This document shows, one piece after another, positions 62,993 through 64,000 of a stretch of DNA of 64,000 bases. The stretch lies in assembly GCF_014212315.1 (NCBI RefSeq), contig NZ_JACKXE010000001.1:1488001-1552000 (forward strand), read 5' to 3'. Source of the DNA: Nocardioides luti. Lineage in GTDB: Bacteria; Actinomycetota; Actinomycetes; Propionibacteriales; Nocardioidaceae. The translations under genes and the position numbers were made by a program. Under the pieces are notes generated by a model. The model was given only the letters and a program-made list of their open reading frames with translations, was not told where the DNA came from and did no database searches. Every line of letters starts with the position of its first letter. Within the stretch, counting starts at the first letter, position 1.

Positions 62993-64000
62993 TCACGCGG
63001 CCTCCGGCAGCTCCTCGGCCAGCACCCGGCACCACTCGGCAGCCGGCTCGGCGAGCAGCTCCCCCAGCCGCTCGAGCAGCGGCACGTCGGAGGGGAGCAT
63101 CGCGGTCGCCATGCCCCGGACCGCGTCGGGTGACAGCAGCAGCGCCCCGATCACCGACCACGGGTCGATCAGGTCCCCCTCCGCCTCACGCGCCCGCCGC
63201 ATCAGGTCATCCACCGCCTCCTGGCGCTCCCCCTCGGTGGACGCGTCGTCCCACAGCTCCGCGACCGGGTCGAGGAGCTGGTGGGCGAGGTCGAGGGCCC
63301 CCCGCGCCAGCACGTGGGGCACGTCGCGCTCACGCGCCGGCACCTCGGCGACGTCCGCCAGCCACGCCCCCAGCACCGCCGAGGGCACGTCGCTCACGAG
63401 GCCCTGGAGATCCCCCGCCGGTCGGCAGGTCGGGGAGTCGGTCCCGTCCGGCACGGCCCGCAGCGCGTCGTACCAACCGGCAGGATCCGCCGCCACCGCC
63501 CGCGCCACGTCGTCGGGCACGAACAGCGGTGCCGCCTCGAACATCGTGCCGCCGTACGTCGGCACGAGCCGCCCGACGACGCACTCGCCCGGCACGACGA
63601 GGGACGAGCTCCCGATGTTCGGGGTGACCCGCACCTCCCGATCCCCCAGGTCGATCCACAGGTCGCCGAACGTCGAGGTCTCCAGCAGCCGGTAGCCGCC
63701 CATCGGCGCGGCCGCCCACGCCTGGATCTGGTCGGCGCCGGCAACCAGGTCGGCCGACGCGCCGCTGCGCAGGAACGCGGCGAGGCCCCCGAGCTCGTAG
63801 AGGAACAGCTGGCGGTAGACCCAGTCGTGGTCCATCACCCGGGCCATCCGGTCCGCCTCGTCGACGCCGGGCAGCGTGCCCGGTCCGCCGCGCAGCGCGA
63901 TCGCCAGGTCCAGCGCGCGCCGGTGCCGCGAGCGGGCGGCGGCACTCCCGGTCGGCGACAGGTGCTGCAACGCCTGCGCCAGGATCCACCGCGAGGTCAC
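62993..64000 (-). CDS. Unrecognised large protein, N-terminus probably cut
   Basis: At least 335 aa, ending at 62993 and running off the right edge; a GTG lies at the very edge but may be internal. It is mostly helical, acidic and rich in Ala, Leu, Asp and Trp, with no membrane segments. HQLLDPVAELWDDASTEGERQEAVDDL and LLSPDAVRGMATAMLPSDVPLLERL suggest an armadillo-like or scaffold protein, but I cannot name it. Confidence 0.6.
   Translation of the reverse strand: MTSRWILAQALQHLSPTGSAAARSRHRRALDLAIALRGGPGTLPGVDEADRMARVMDHDWVYRQLFLYELGGLAAFLRSGASADLVAGADQIQAWAAAPMGGYRLLETSTFGDLWIDLGDREVRVTPNIGSSSLVVPGECVVGRLVPTYGGTMFEAAPLFVPDDVARAVAADPAGWYDALRAVPDGTDSPTCRPAGDLQGLVSDVPSAVLGAWLADVAEVPARERDVPHVLARGALDLAHQLLDPVAELWDDASTEGERQEAVDDLMRRAREAEGDLIDPWSVIGALLLSPDAVRGMATAMLPSDVPLLERLGELLAEPAAEWCRVLAEELPEAA

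Noticed and set aside
62847..63161. A minus-strand gene of 104 codons
   Set aside because: It overlaps the last 170 bp of the unknown gene at 62993-64000 in another frame and has Arg/Ala/Pro-rich shadow composition.
1..64000. tRNA, rRNA, riboswitches or insertion sequences
   Set aside because: I found no CCA-ended cloverleaf with anticodon arm, no rRNA-like sequence, no known riboswitch core and no transposase gene. The 14019-14117 cloverleaf lacks a tRNA's T-loop and D-loop motifs.

Overview
The window is very GC-rich (about 70-75%), with dense, mostly short-spaced genes, frequent GTG starts, ATGA/GTGA stop-start overlaps and near-exclusive use of G/C-ending codons. Together with a SigE-family sigma factor, a WS/DGAT acyltransferase, paired acyl-CoA dehydrogenases, a GlgC/GlgM-type glycogen route and WXG100 proteins, this points to a high-GC actinobacterium, most likely Nocardioides or a close relative. 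This is inferred from gene content and composition; there is no rRNA in the window. I found no tRNA, rRNA, CRISPR array, insertion sequence or prophage. Both edges cut genes: hrpA on the left and an unrecognised gene on the right.

Layout. 1-5.8 kb: hrpA (minus), then a SigE-family sigma factor with its membrane partner. 5.9-10.9 kb: a divergent unit of a small Gly/Pro/Gln-rich membrane protein facing an OmpR-type response regulator, histidine kinase and GT39 glycosyltransferase. 11-14 kb: a TetR regulator facing a Baeyer-Villiger-type monooxygenase and an SDR. 14.1-18.7 kb: DUF402 protein, ThrE exporter, a DinB2-like polymerase, a FUSC transporter and a small secreted protein. 18.9-23.6 kb: wax ester synthase, SDR, EamA exporter, LysR and GNAT. 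23.6-28.9 kb: a solitary DNA methyltransferase, secreted hydrolases, a lipoprotein and Mug. 28.9-31.5 kb: divergent glgC and glgM. 31.5-36.8 kb: MFS, EthD-like protein, gluconate cluster gntP-gntK/gntR and DUF4234. 36.9-42.4 kb: Old Yellow Enzyme, alpha/beta hydrolase, secreted protein, zinc-ribbon protein and GH30. 42.7-45.8 kb: an accessory island with two WXG100 proteins, a polymorphic toxin ending in a bacterial RNase A-type domain, a CdiI-type immunity protein and tandem hairpin repeats. 45.8-51.2 kb: small membrane protein, papain-like protein, winged-helix protein, PAP2 protein with a GT-C-like membrane protein, and rlmC. 51.2-64 kb: secreted esterase, gamma-glutamyltransferase, amidase, MFS, two acyl-CoA dehydrogenases, APC permease and an unknown protein.

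The most interesting material is non-coding or accessory. One 99-bp intergenic repeat folds on paper into a perfect four-way cloverleaf. Intergenic palindromes built on GTTTC...GAAAC recur at about 10.9, 28.9 and 58.3 kb, including two 72-bp copies that differ only by an inverted loop centre. Four tandem 73-bp units behind the toxin/immunity pair keep a hairpin while its sequence changes. Promoter regions carry candidate operators: 11-bp-phased CCACAG boxes for the OmpR regulator, a TetR palindrome over a -35 box, and a triple LysR half-site. The Y-family polymerase has isoleucine where most DinB proteins have an aromatic steric gate, which predicts ribonucleotide use.
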